A stretch of 64,000 nt of DNA from Clostridiaceae bacterium (GCA_009911355.1 QXXE01000011.1:18111-82110); one strand, 5' to 3'. Counted from the stretch's first letter, positions 43,517 to 52,771 are shown. Numbers and translations: made by a program. The notes: generated from the sequence alone by a model not told the origin.

Positions 43517-44833
43517 ATGAGCGACACCATGCAGGAGGTCCTGCGCTTTATCGAAGAAAATGACGTAAAATTCATCCGTCTCGCGTTCTGCGATATTTTC
43601 GGCATCCAGAAAAACATTTCCATCATGCCCGGCGAGCTGCCGCGCGCGTTTTCCTCGGGCATCTGCTTCGACGCGTCGGCGTTCCGGGGCTTCATGCACA
43701 TCGAGCAGTCCGACCTGCTGCTCCTGCCCGACCCGGCGACGCTTTCCATCCTGCCGTGGCGGCCCTCGCAGGGGCGGGTGGTGCGGTTCTTCTGCGACAT
43801 CCGTTACCCGGACGGACGGCCGTTCGAGGGCGACGGGCGGCACATCCTCCGGGAAGCGGAAGCCCGCGCCAAATCGCACGGGCTGACCTGCAAGATCGGC
43901 ACGGAAAGCGAATTTTACCTGTTCGAGCTGGACGAAAAGGGCGAGCCGACCCTATCCCCGCACGACCACGCGGGCTATTTCGACGTCGCGCCGCTCGACA
44001 AGGGGGAAAACGTGCGCCGCCAGATCTGCCTGACGCTGGAGGAAATGGGCATCCAGCCCGAAAGCTCCCACCACGAGCAGGGGCCCGGGCAAAACGAGAT
44101 CGACTTCAAATATTCCGACGCGCTCGAAGCCGCCGACAACCTGGTCACCTTCAAATGGGTCGTCCGGACGATGGCGGCGGGGAGCGGGCTGTTCGCGTCC
44201 TTCCTGCCCAAACCGCTGCCCGGCGCGAGCGGGAGCGGGCTGCACATCAACCTGTCCCTGTTCCAGAACGGGCGCAACATGTTCCGCACGCGGGAGGAGC
44301 ACTCGCAGACCTGCGAAAGCTTTATCGCGGGCATCCTCGAGCGGGCGGGCGAGCTAACCGTCTTCCTGAACCCGCTGACCAATTCCTACCGCCGTTTCGG
44401 CAAGTTTGAAGCGCCCAAATATATCACCTGGTCGCACCAGAACCGCTCCCCGCTCGTGCGCATCCCCTCGGCGACGGGCGAGCTGAGCCGGATGGAGCTC
44501 CGCTCCCCAGACGCAGGCGCCAACCCGTATCTCGCGGTCGCGCTGCTCATCCACGCGGGGATGGACGGCATCGACCGTGCGCTTGCGCTGCCGGAGCCGT
44601 GCAATGAAAACCTGTTCAGCGCGCGCGCGGAAATCACAGGGCGCTACGCGGCCTTGCCAGGCTCGCTGCGGGACGCGGTCGAGCTTGCCAACGGCAGCGC
44701 GTTCCTGCGGGAGCACCTGCCCGCGCGCACCTTCACCAGCTACCTGACCGCAAAGGCCGAGGAATGGGAGCGCTACCAGGCGGCGGGCGACAAGGAGCAG
44801 ATCGAGCGCGATCTGTATTTTGCGCACTATTGA
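43517..44833 (+). CDS. glnA: Glutamine synthetase, type I
   Basis: A 438-residue GSI that makes glutamine from glutamate, ammonia and ATP. Motifs: DIFGIQKNISIM, TESEFYLFELDEKG (metal Glu), SHHEQGPGQNEIDFKY, GSGLHINLSLFQNG (ammonia/glutamate loop), NSYRRFGKFEAPKYITW and RMELRSPDAGANPY. It is of the short GSI-alpha-like length and ends soon after the catalytic domain without an obvious adenylylation-site Tyr. The ATG at 43517 follows AGGAGG; the upstream open frame is not coding. It completes the GS-GOGAT cycle with the genes before it. Confidence 0.95.
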   Translation: MSDTMQEVLRFIEENDVKFIRLAFCDIFGIQKNISIMPGELPRAFSSGICFDASAFRGFMHIEQSDLLLLPDPATLSILPWRPSQGRVVRFFCDIRYPDGRPFEGDGRHILREAEARAKSHGLTCKIGTESEFYLFELDEKGEPTLSPHDHAGYFDVAPLDKGENVRRQICLTLEEMGIQPESSHHEQGPGQNEIDFKYSDALEAADNLVTFKWVVRTMAAGSGLFASFLPKPLPGASGSGLHINLSLFQNGRNMFRTREEHSQTCESFIAGILERAGELTVFLNPLTNSYRRFGKFEAPKYITWSHQNRSPLVRIPSATGELSRMELRSPDAGANPYLAVALLIHAGMDGIDRALALPEPCNENLFSARAEITGRYAALPGSLRDAVELANGSAFLREHLPARTFTSYLTAKAEEWERYQAAGDKEQIERDLYFAHY

Positions 44834-44886
44834 CCCCCCCCCGCAGCATCACCATGACAGGACAGCGGAAAGGAGGCGCATCCCTG

Positions 44887-45468
44887 ATGGAACTGGCACT
44901 GCTGGCCTCGGCCAGCGACAAAGCAAACCAGCCGCTCGCAAAAGCCCTCACGGGCTCCGGCAGCGCAGAACGTATCCTGACCGCAAAAAGCGGCGCGGAG
45001 GCGCGCAGGCTGCTGCTTGACCAAGAAGTCAGCCTCTTGGTCATCAACGCCCCGCTTCCCGACGAGTTCGGGCACGAGCTCGCGCTCACAGCGGCGCATA
45101 CAACCTCCGCAGGGGTGCTGCTGCTCGTAAAAGAAGAGATCTGCGAAGCGGCCGCAGACAAAGTGGAGCCGGACGGCGTCCTCGTGCTCCCCAAGCCGCT
45201 GAACCGGGCGCTTTTTTACCAATCGCTGCGCTTCCTGCGCGCCGCGCGCAGCCGCATGGCCGGTTTGCAGGACGAAAACCGCAAGCTTCAGCGCAAAATC
45301 GAGGAGATCAAAACGGTGGACCGCGCCAAGTGCATCCTGATCGAATGCTGCGGCATGACAGAGCCCGAAGCGCATGCCTTTATCGAAAAATCCGCAATGG
45401 ACAAACGCATTACCAAGCTTGCAGCAGCAAAGGAGGTGCTGGACGGCGGCGCGCCGTCCCCCGCATAG
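44887..45468 (+). CDS. ANTAR-domain antitermination regulator with pseudo-receiver
   Basis: A 193-residue regulator. Residues 1-120 form a receiver-like domain in which the phospho-acceptor Asp is Asn (N54 in LLVINAPLPDEFG), so control by phosphorylation is unlikely. A coiled segment (LQDENRKLQRKIEEIKTVDR) leads into a C-terminal ANTAR domain (AKCILIECCGMTEPEAHAFI then KSAMDKRITKLAAAKEVL). ANTAR proteins bind hexaloop RNA hairpins and block terminators. Their clostridial forms are often linked to nitrogen genes. The likely target is the operon's own leader at 38261. Start 44887 chosen because AAAGGAGG lies 10 nt upstream. Confidence 0.88.
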   Translation: MELALLASASDKANQPLAKALTGSGSAERILTAKSGAEARRLLLDQEVSLLVINAPLPDEFGHELALTAAHTTSAGVLLLVKEEICEAAADKVEPDGVLVLPKPLNRALFYQSLRFLRAARSRMAGLQDENRKLQRKIEEIKTVDRAKCILIECCGMTEPEAHAFIEKSAMDKRITKLAAAKEVLDGGAPSPA

Positions 45469-45541
45469 CGCCCCCGCGGCAAACGGCCCGCCCGCCCCAC
45501 GAAATTTATGCAAACTTTCTGTAGAAATGTTCCCTCCCCCG

Positions 45542-45550
45542 TGCTATAAT
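45542..45550 (+). promoter_or_regulatory. Extended -10 promoter of the dapF-pyrG-dapL operon
   Basis: TGCTATAAT at 45542-45550 with a weak -35, 39 bp before the dapF ATG. Same form as the glnA promoter. Confidence 0.65.
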
Positions 45551-45588
45551 ATCGGTAATTTCTATTGCTTTACAGGAGCGTTTTCAAT

Positions 45589-46434
45589 ATGGAACTGAAA
45601 TTTACAAAAATGCACGGCTGCGGGAACGATTATATCTACATCAACTGCTTTGACCAGACGGTCGAGGACCCCGCGGCGCTCGCGGTCTCGCTGTCCCGCC
45701 CCCATTTTGGCGTGGGCTCGGACGGCGTCATCCTGATCTGCCCCTCGGATACTGCCGACGCGAAAATGCGCATGTTCAACGCCGACGGCAGCGAGGGGAA
45801 AATGTGCGGCAACGGCATCCGCTGCGTCGGCAAATACCTGTATGACAACGGCATGGCCGGCAGGCGCACCGAGGTCACCGTCGAAACGCTGAGCGGTATC
45901 AAGCGCCTGCACCTGACGGTGAAGGACGGCAAAATGCTGTCCGCGCGGGTCGACATGGGCCGCGCAGTGCTGTCCCCGCCGGAAATCCCGGTCTACCTTG
46001 ACGGCTCCTCCATCGTCGCGTCCCCGCTGGTGGTGGACGAAAAGGTCTATCACATCACCTGCGTGTCGATGGGCAACCCGCACTGCGTCGTATTCCTCAA
46101 GGAAAGCGTCGACCTGCTGGACCTGCGCCGCATCGGCCCGAAATTTGAAAACAACCCGCTGTTCCCCGAGCGCGTCAACACCGAGTTTGTCAATGTCCAG
46201 CCGGACGGCGGACTGAAAATGCGCGTCTGGGAACGCGGCAGCGGCGAAACCCTCGCCTGCGGCACGGGCGCGTGTGCCGTCGGGGTCGCCGCCGTCCTCA
46301 ATGGTTACTGCGGAAAGGATACCGATATCGCCGTCCACCTGCGCGGGGGCGACCTCACGGTGCGCTATACCGACGACGCGGTCTTCCTTTCCGGCCCGGC
46401 AACCACCGTATTTGAAGGAACGATCCATTTATGA
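45589..46434 (+). CDS. dapF: Diaminopimelate epimerase
   Basis: A 281-residue DapF that converts LL-DAP to meso-DAP for peptidoglycan and lysine. It begins [15 protein letters not shown]. The two catalytic cysteines are C73 ([11 protein letters not shown]) and the one in [12 protein letters not shown]. The ATG at 45589 has AGGAG 10 nt upstream. Its stop overlaps pyrG as ATGA. With dapL downstream it gives the short DAP aminotransferase pathway. Confidence 0.95.
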   Translation: MELKFTKMHGCGNDYIYINCFDQTVEDPAALAVSLSRPHFGVGSDGVILICPSDTADAKMRMFNADGSEGKMCGNGIRCVGKYLYDNGMAGRRTEVTVETLSGIKRLHLTVKDGKMLSARVDMGRAVLSPPEIPVYLDGSSIVASPLVVDEKVYHITCVSMGNPHCVVFLKESVDLLDLRRIGPKFENNPLFPERVNTEFVNVQPDGGLKMRVWERGSGETLACGTGACAVGVAAVLNGYCGKDTDIAVHLRGGDLTVRYTDDAVFLSGPATTVFEGTIHL

Positions 46435-48046
46435 CAAAATATATTTTCGTGACCGGAGGCGTTGTCTCCGGCCTCGGGAAAGGCATTACCGCAGCCTCCC
46501 TCGGCCGGCTGCTCAAGGCGCGCGGCCTGAAGGTCGCGGCACAGAAACTCGACCCCTATATCAACGTCGACCCCGGCACCATGAGCCCTTTCCAGCACGG
46601 CGAGGTCTATGTGACCGAGGACGGCGCGGAAACCGACCTCGACCTAGGCCATTATGAACGGTTCATCGACGAGGACCTCAACCAATACTCCAACCTCACC
46701 ACCGGCAAGGTCTACTGGAACGTCCTGCGCAAGGAACGCGCGGGCGAATACCTCGGCGAAACCGTGCAGGTCATCCCCCATATCACCAACGAAATCAAAT
46801 CATTTATCTACTCGGTCGGCAAAAAAGCCAACGCCGATATCGTCATCACCGAGATCGGCGGCACGACCGGCGACATTGAATCCCAGCCCTTCCTGGAGGC
46901 CATCCGGCAAATCTCCGCCGAGGTGGGGCGGCGCTGCTGCCTGTTCATCCATGTGACGCTTGTGCCGTACATCTCCGGCTCGGACGAACCCAAAAGCAAG
47001 CCCACCCAGCACTCGGTGAAGGAACTGCGCGGCATGGGCATCAGCCCGGACATCATTGTCGCGCGCGTCGACCGCCCGATGGAAGCCGAAATCCGGCACA
47101 AAATCTCTCTGTTCTGCTCGGTCGCGCCCGACTGCGTAATCGAAAACCGCACCCTCCCGGTGCTGTACGAAGCGCCGCTCATGCTGGAAGAAAACCATTT
47201 TTCCGATATCGTCTGCCGCGAGCTTGCGATCCCCAACCCGCCCGGCGACCTGTCCGGTTGGCGGGAAATGCTGAGACGCATCGAAAACCGCAGCAGGCAT
47301 GTCAAAATCGCGCTGGTCGGCAAATATGTCCGCCTGCACGACGCCTACCTGTCGGTCGCGGAAGCGCTGCGCCACGGCGGCTACGAAACAGGCGTAACAC
47401 CGATATCGACTGGGTCGACGCCGAAGCGCTGGAAACCGCCGGCGCCGAACGGCTGCTTGCGGACGCGGACGGCATCATCCTGCCCGGCGGCTTCGGCGGA
47501 CGCGGCATCGAAGGGATGCTCTGCGCGGCAGAATACGCGCGCGTGTCCGGCATCCCCTATTTCGGCATCTGCCTCGGGATGCAGATCGCGGTCATCAGCT
47601 TCGCGCGGCAGATGCTGGGCTATGCAGACGCAAATTCCCGTGAATTCGACCCCAACAGCGCACACTGCGTCATCGACCTGATGGAAAGCCAGCAGGGCGT
47701 TTGCCAAAAGGGCGGCACGATGCGGCTGGGCGCGTACCCGTGCAAGGTAAAGCCGGGCACCAAGCTCGCCGCCGCCTACGGCACGCCGTCCATCTCCGAG
47801 CGCCACCGCCACCGCTACGAATTTAACAACGCCTTCCGCAGCGAGCTGGAAGCCGCCGGGCTGGCCGTCTCCGGCACCTCCCCTTCCGGCGGGCTTGTCG
47901 AGACGGTCGAGCTCCCCGGCCACCCGTTCTACATCGGCGTACAGTTCCACCCCGAATTCAAATCACGCCCCAACCATGCGCACCCGCTGTTCCGCGCGTT
48001 CATCGAAGCGGCAAAAGCGCGGCGCGCCGCTACAAAGGAGCCCTGA
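46431..48046 (+). pseudogene. pyrG: CTP synthase, split by a 1-base frameshift
   Basis: The synthetase half is intact: [57 protein letters not shown], and on to [12 protein letters not shown] near 47394. The frame then fails and stops at 47681. The correct continuation is in another frame ([16 protein letters not shown]) and carries the glutaminase half: [24 protein letters not shown] (nucleophile Cys), GVQFHPEFKSRP. The total, 1616 bp, is one base short of a normal 538-residue enzyme. PyrG makes CTP and is normally essential, so a sequencing or assembly error at 47391-47400 is the simplest explanation; programmed shifting or a second copy are alternatives. Confidence 0.93.
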
Positions 48047-48049
48047 ACC

Positions 48050-49225
48050 ATGAAACTCTGCCCCAATTTCAAAACGCTGGAACCCAGCTACCTTTTCGCC
48101 GATATTGCCCACAAGGTCAGCGCCTACCAGGCGGCGCACCCGGACGCGCCGGTGATCCGGCTCGGCATCGGCGACGTGACGCTGCCGCTTGCGCCCACGG
48201 TCGTGGACGCACTGCGCAAAGCCGCCGCTGAGCAGGGGGTTAAAGAAACCTTCCACGGCTACGGCGACGAACAAGGCTACGGCTTTTTGCAGTCCGCAAT
48301 CGTGGACTATTACGCACAGCGCGGCGTAACCCTTGCCCAAAACGAAGTGTTTATCTCAGACGGCGCGAAAAGCGACCTCGGCAACATCCTCGACATTTTC
48401 TCGAAGGACAACACCGTCCTCATCCCCGACCCCGTCTACCCGGTCTATGTGGACACCAACCGCATGGACGGCCGGCAAATCCTGTTCGCCGACGCGAATG
48501 AGGGCAACGGCTTCCTGCCGCTCCCCGACCCCGCCGTCCACGCGGATATCATCTACCTCTGCTCTCCGAACAACCCGACCGGCGCGGCATATGACCGCGC
48601 GGGCCTACAGGCATGGGTCGATTACGCGCTCGAGCATCACGCCGTCATCCTTTATGACGCAGCCTACGAATGCTTTATCACCGACCCCGCGCTCCCCCGT
48701 TCCATCTTCGAGCTGGAAGGCGCAAAGCGATGCGCCATTGAATTCTGCTCGTTCTCCAAGATGGCGGGCTTCACCGGGACGCGCTGTGGCTGGACGGCAG
48801 TGCCGGAAGCGCTCGCGGGCGGCGAGCCGCGCAAAATGTGGCTGCGCCGCCAGACTACAAAATTCAACGGCGTGCCCTACATCGTCCAGCGCGGCGCGGA
48901 AGCGGCCTTCACCGACCAAGGCCAGCGCGAAATCCATGAAGCCCTCGCCTATTACCAGAAAAACGCCGCAGTCCTTGCGGATACGCTGACCAGCCTGGGC
49001 ATCTGGTACACCGGCGGCAAAAACAGCCCCTATCTGTGGCTCAAATGCCCCAACGGGATGGAAAGCTGGGCGTTTTTCGACTTCCTGCTTGAAAAGGCCA
49101 ACCTCGTCGGCACCCCCGGCGCGGGCTTTGGCAAAAATGGCCGGAATTTCTTCCGCCTGACCGCGTTCGGCGACCAGGCCAAAACAGCGGAAGCCGCCGA
49201 ACGTCTGAAAGCGCTGCTGGGCTGA
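48050..49225 (+). CDS. dapL: LL-diaminopimelate aminotransferase
   Basis: A 391-residue PLP enzyme converting tetrahydrodipicolinate to LL-DAP with glutamate. Features: NFKTLEPSYLFADIAHKV at the start, VIRLGIGDVTLPL, FISDGAKSD, SPNNPTGAAYDR, and the PLP lysine K237 in FCSFSKMAGFTGTRCGW. It follows pyrG by 3 bp. Together with dapF in the same operon this indicates the one-step DapL route instead of succinylated or acetylated intermediates. Confidence 0.94.
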   Translation: MKLCPNFKTLEPSYLFADIAHKVSAYQAAHPDAPVIRLGIGDVTLPLAPTVVDALRKAAAEQGVKETFHGYGDEQGYGFLQSAIVDYYAQRGVTLAQNEVFISDGAKSDLGNILDIFSKDNTVLIPDPVYPVYVDTNRMDGRQILFADANEGNGFLPLPDPAVHADIIYLCSPNNPTGAAYDRAGLQAWVDYALEHHAVILYDAAYECFITDPALPRSIFELEGAKRCAIEFCSFSKMAGFTGTRCGWTAVPEALAGGEPRKMWLRRQTTKFNGVPYIVQRGAEAAFTDQGQREIHEALAYYQKNAAVLADTLTSLGIWYTGGKNSPYLWLKCPNGMESWAFFDFLLEKANLVGTPGAGFGKNGRNFFRLTAFGDQAKTAEAAERLKALLG

Positions 49226-49256
49226 GCAGCACAAGCCCCACCCAAAGGAGACCACC

Positions 49257-49703
49257 ACGTATACACTAACAGAACTGGACGCACTGCTGAAGGAAGCGGG
49301 CGCAGATTATGCGCTCATCCGGCAGGACGCCCCCATCCTGTCCGCATCGGACGCAGCGCCTTATTATGACGTCACAAAAGCCGCGCCAACCTTCGTGCTC
49401 CAATGTGAACACGGGCTGCTTTGCTGTATTGCTTCCGCAAACCGCGGCCGGCTTGACCTGAATGCCATGAAAGCAAAATTCGGCTTTGCCAAGCTGAAAA
49501 TGGCCGACCGCAAAAAGGTGCAGCAGCAAACCGGCTATACAACCGGCTCGATCCCGCTGGTCGGGCTCAGCTTAGACTGCATTTTTGATGATTCCCTGCT
49601 GGATTTTGATTTTATCTACGGCGGGACGGGCGACGAGCTTGTCACGCTGAAAATCCGTCCCGCCGATGTGAAACGGCTCAACCAGATCACCGGGGTGCTG
49701 TGA
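49257..49703 (+). CDS. YbaK/ProX-like aminoacyl-tRNA deacylase with apparent ACG start
   Basis: About 148 residues. The C-terminal part (MADRKKVQQQTGYTTGSIPL then VGL, IFDDSLLDFDFIYGGTGDEL, LKIRPADVKRL) is typical of the YbaK/EbsC fold that clears mischarged tRNA. The frame has no ATG/GTG/TTG at its natural beginning. A codon ACG at 49257 sits 7 nt after AAAGGAG, just where ATG would be, and the translation from there (YTLTELDALLKEAGADYALI) is a sensible N-terminus. A GTG at 49395 would remove 46 residues. Either ACG is used, or a T-to-C change or error hit the start codon. It is the last gene of the dapF operon. Confidence 0.75.
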   Translation, partial: TYTLTELDALLKEAGADYALIRQDAPILSASDAAPYYDVTKAAPTFVLQCEHGLLCCIASANRGRLDLNAMKAKFGFAKLKMADRKKVQQQTGYTTGSIPLVGLSLDCIFDDSLLDFDFIYGGTGDELVTLKIRPADVKRLNQITGVL

Positions 49704-49768
49704 AAACAGCACCCTTTCCCTTACCCATATGACCGCCCCCCTCGCCCCACCCTCCAGGCAGCCACACG

Positions 49769-49900
49769 ATCCGTCCCGCCCGCAGGCGTGATTCAGTTTT
49801 TACTCGATTTTTTTCCAAAAAAATCGCAGGAGCCCAGAGGGCAGCGCCCTCTGGCAGGGATCCAGGGGACAGCGTCCCCTGGCGCGCGCCGCGGAGGCGA
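49769..49900 (+). repeat. Full copy (R5) of the dispersed intergenic repeat
   Basis: Head GTCCCGCCCGCAGGCG, TTTTTACTCG, AT palindrome (49805-49826), then hairpins CCAGAGGG-CAGCG-CCCTCTGG and CCAGGGGA-CAGCG-TCCCCTGG. It fills most of the 280-bp gap before coaX. Confidence 0.87.
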
Positions 49901-49912
49901 TACATTTTCTGC

Positions 49913-49941
49913 TTGCCAACCGGGCAAAAATCGTCTATAAT
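49913..49941 (+). promoter_or_regulatory. Sigma-A promoter of coaX
   Basis: TTGCCA (49913-49918), 17-bp spacer, TATAAT (49936-49941), 42 bp before the ATG. Confidence 0.87.
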
Positions 49942-49983
49942 AAGCTTGCTGATTTGATTTCCCCAAATAAAGGAGGGCAACCC

Positions 49984-50757
49984 ATGCTTATCGCGCTGGA
50001 TATTGGAAACAGCCACGTCGCGATCGGCGGCTTCCACGGAGACGACATCCTTTTTGTCGCTTCGATGGCAACCGACGACCGCCAGAGCGGCGAACAATAC
50101 GCCTGCGGCCTGAAAAGCATTTTTGCGTTGCACAGCGCGGACTCCGAGCCCATCGAAGGCGCGGTCCTGTCCTCCGTCGTGCCGTCTATGATCCCGGTCA
50201 TGCGGCGCGCACTATCCTTCCTCAGCAGCTGCCGCGTGCTGACCATCGGCACAGGCGTGAAAACCGGGCTCAACATCAAAGTCGACCAGCCCCGCACTCT
50301 GGGCACCGACCGGGTTGCCGCTGCCGTCTGGGCCAGCCAGACAGCGGCGCTCCCCTGCGTCATCGTCGACTTCGGCACCGCGATCACGTTCACCGCGCTC
50401 GATGCAAACGGCGCGCTGGTGGGCTCCGCGATCGCACCCGGGATGCACGTCGCGCTGCACGCGCTCGGCCACGCGGCGGCACAGCTGCCCGAGGTACGGC
50501 TGGATACGCCGCCTAAAACTGTGCTCGGCCGCGCCACCACCGAAGCGATCCAGATCGGCTCGGTCTACGGCACGGCGGCAATGGTTGACGGGCTGCTTGC
50601 CCGCTTCGCTGAGGAACTCAGCGCACAGCCGGAGGTACTGCTTTCCGGCAGCTCGGCGGCGCTCATCCAGCCCTACCTGCACACCCCCACGCGGCTTGAC
50701 CCGCAGCTGGTGCTGCGTGGGCTCGCCCTCATCTGGCGGAGAAATCAAAAGCAGTAA
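49984..50757 (+). CDS. coaX: Type III pantothenate kinase
   Basis: A 257-residue CoaX, first step of CoA synthesis (pantothenate to 4'-phosphopantothenate). Hallmarks: LIALDIGNSHVAIGGF (phosphate loop), GTDRVAAAVWASQ, VIVDFGTAITFTALD with the catalytic Asp, and GSAIAPGMHVALHALGHAAA. The ATG at 49984 follows AAAGGAGG. A probable pantothenate ECF S-component follows. Confidence 0.95.
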   Translation: MLIALDIGNSHVAIGGFHGDDILFVASMATDDRQSGEQYACGLKSIFALHSADSEPIEGAVLSSVVPSMIPVMRRALSFLSSCRVLTIGTGVKTGLNIKVDQPRTLGTDRVAAAVWASQTAALPCVIVDFGTAITFTALDANGALVGSAIAPGMHVALHALGHAAAQLPEVRLDTPPKTVLGRATTEAIQIGSVYGTAAMVDGLLARFAEELSAQPEVLLSGSSAALIQPYLHTPTRLDPQLVLRGLALIWRRNQKQ

Positions 50758-50809
50758 AATTTGCGCTGTACCCAAACGGTTTTGGGACGGCAGCAGGAGG
50801 TAATTTCAT

Positions 50810-51481
50810 ATGGAAAACAGAGAACTGGCAAAGGCCGGCACTATGCCGCCGAAGAAGGCCAACGTGCGCCTGCTGACCCAGATGGGCCTGCTTACCGGGC
50901 TGATGGTCGTGATGGCGTTCACGCCGCTTGGCTACATCCCGCTCGGGTTCATGAACGCCACGACCATGCATATCCCGGTCATCCTCGGCGCGTGCCTGTT
51001 CGGGCCCAAAATGGGCGCGGTGCTCGGCGGCCTGTTCGGCGTTACGAGCGTTATCCGCGCAACCCTCACCCCGACGCTGACCTCGTTCGTGTTCACCCCC
51101 TTCTACAGCTTCAGCCCGGAATTTCATGGCAGCTGGAAAAGCCTGATCGTCGCGATCGTGCCACGCATCCTGATCGGCGTAGTCGCGGGGCTTGCCTATC
51201 AGTTGGCCGCAAAATACGTAAAGCAGGACGCAGCGGCGTTTGCCGCAGCAGGCTTCCTCGGCTCGATTACAAACACGATCGGCGTTATGGGCCTAATCTA
51301 CCTGCTGTTCGGCGAACAGTACGCAGCGGCAGCAGGCGAATCGTTTGAGCTGCTGCTCGGGATCATCATGGGCGTTGTCGGCACGCAGGGCGTCCCCGAA
51401 GCGATCATTGCCGCCGTATTGGTCTGCGGGGTCGGCAAAGCGCTGAGCACGGTCTACCGCCGCATGAATGTTTTTGCATAA
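50810..51481 (+). CDS. ECF transporter S-component, probably for pantothenate
   Basis: A 223-residue membrane protein with about six hydrophobic helices and the N-terminal TQMGLLTGLMVVMAFTPLGY pattern of ECF S-components. These capture a vitamin and use a shared EcfAAT module, not encoded here. The neighbour coaX makes pantothenate the likely ligand (PanT-like), but this is context-based. AGGAGG precedes the ATG, 52 bp after coaX. A terminator follows. Confidence 0.82.
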   Translation: MENRELAKAGTMPPKKANVRLLTQMGLLTGLMVVMAFTPLGYIPLGFMNATTMHIPVILGACLFGPKMGAVLGGLFGVTSVIRATLTPTLTSFVFTPFYSFSPEFHGSWKSLIVAIVPRILIGVVAGLAYQLAAKYVKQDAAAFAAAGFLGSITNTIGVMGLIYLLFGEQYAAAAGESFELLLGIIMGVVGTQGVPEAIIAAVLVCGVGKALSTVYRRMNVFA

Positions 51482-51487
51482 ACCCCA

Positions 51488-51513
51488 AAAGGCTGCTTCC
51501 CGCAGCCTTTTTC
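51488..51513 (+). terminator. Intrinsic terminator of the coaX operon
   Basis: AAAGGCTGC and GCAGCCTTT pair across TTCCC or similar, followed by TTC and more T residues. It lies directly after the S-component stop. Confidence 0.85.
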
Positions 51514-51654
51514 TAAACACAATTTCACCATACAAGAACCGCATACGGCCGGGAAAGCCTCCAGATTGTTCCTATCTCCGCAGCGTTTTTCGCCGCTGCC
51601 AGCACAGAACCCCTGCCATATGCCATTTTATAAAACCCACGTTCCAAAACGAAT

Positions 51655-51783
51655 CCCGTCCCGCCCGCAGGCGTAGACGGGATTCCAAAGGGACGAGTCC
51701 CTTTGGTGCCCGCCGCACAGGCGCGGGTGCAGGGCAGAGCCCTGCCGCTGTCCGCGCAGGACGCCTGCCCGGCGAGGGCACCC
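51655..51783 (+). repeat. Copy (R6) of the dispersed repeat without the AT palindrome
   Basis: Head GTCCCGCCCGCAGGCG (51659-51674), then hairpins CCAAAGGGA-CGAG-TCCCTTTGG and GCAGGG-CAGAG-CCCTGC, and the TCCGCGCAGGAC tail shared with R4. It occupies the 324-bp gap before the P1-family peptidase. Confidence 0.82.
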
Positions 51784-51805
51784 AGGACAGGAAGGAGTAC
51801 CGCAA

Positions 51806-52771
51806 ATGAAGGAAATCGGTTTTATGGAGGTTGGCGGCTTCCGCGCAGGGCACGCGCACAACCTGGAAGCCGGAACAGGCTGCACCGTGCTGCTGTTTGA
51901 CAGCTGCGCCCCGGCGGGCGTGGACATCCGCGGCGGCGGCCCCGCCTCGCGCGAAACCCCGCTGCTCGACCCGCGCATGGACGCAAAGGGCCTGCACGCG
52001 CTGCTGCTCTCGGGCGGCTCGGCGTTCGGGCTGGACGCGGCAGGCGGCGTGATGCGCTATCTGGAAGAGCATGATATCGGCTTCGACACCGGCGTGACCC
52101 GCGTGCCGCTGGTATGCCAGTCGTGCATCTTCGACCTCGCGGTCGGGCGGGTGGACGTGCGCCCAGACGCGGCAATGGCCTACCGCGCCTGCCAGGCGGC
52201 GTCCCGCGAGCCGCTCGAAAACGGCTGCGTCGGGGCGGGCGCCGGCGCCTGCGTCGGCAAATACCGCGGCCGCGAATACGCAATGAAAACCGGCGTGGGC
52301 ACCTTTGCCGTACAGGTGGGGCAGGTCAAAGTCGGCGCGGCCGTCGTCCTGAACGCGCTGGGCGATGTGTTCGACATCGACACCGGCGCGCAGATCGCAG
52401 GGATGCGCACCGAAGACGGCAAAAGCCTGCGCTCCTCAGAAGCCGAGCTGTGGAAGGACGCAGAGCAGCGCCGCGACCTGTTCACCGGCAACACCACCAT
52501 CGGCGCAGTCCTGACCAACGGCGCATTTACAAAGGCCGAACTTGGCAAAATCGCTTCTATGGCGCACAACGGCTACGCGCGGGCAATCCGCCCCGTCCAT
52601 ACAACCGCAGACGGTGATTCGATCTACGCGCTTTCGACCGGCTCCGCCTGCGCCGACCTGAATGCCGCCGGCACCCTCGCCGCTTACGCGATGGGCAAGG
52701 CAATTGCCCGTGCAGCCATGTCAGCATCCGCGATGTTCGGCCTGCCGTGCGCACGGGATTTGCAGGGCTAA
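51806..52771 (+). CDS. P1 family (DmpA-like, S58) peptidase
   Basis: A 321-residue protein of the self-processing Ntn-like DmpA family. Features: GFMEVGGFRAGHAHNLEAGT at the start, LLLSGGSAFGLDAAGGVMRY, GCVGAGAGACVGKY, and the processing region GNTTIGAVLTNGAFTKAELG. Members are aminopeptidases or act on beta-peptides. There is no signal peptide. GGAAGGAG precedes the ATG. It stands alone between a repeat copy and a terminator, so its role is not revealed by context. Confidence 0.88.
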   Translation: MKEIGFMEVGGFRAGHAHNLEAGTGCTVLLFDSCAPAGVDIRGGGPASRETPLLDPRMDAKGLHALLLSGGSAFGLDAAGGVMRYLEEHDIGFDTGVTRVPLVCQSCIFDLAVGRVDVRPDAAMAYRACQAASREPLENGCVGAGAGACVGKYRGREYAMKTGVGTFAVQVGQVKVGAAVVLNALGDVFDIDTGAQIAGMRTEDGKSLRSSEAELWKDAEQRRDLFTGNTTIGAVLTNGAFTKAELGKIASMAHNGYARAIRPVHTTADGDSIYALSTGSACADLNAAGTLAAYAMGKAIARAAMSASAMFGLPCARDLQG

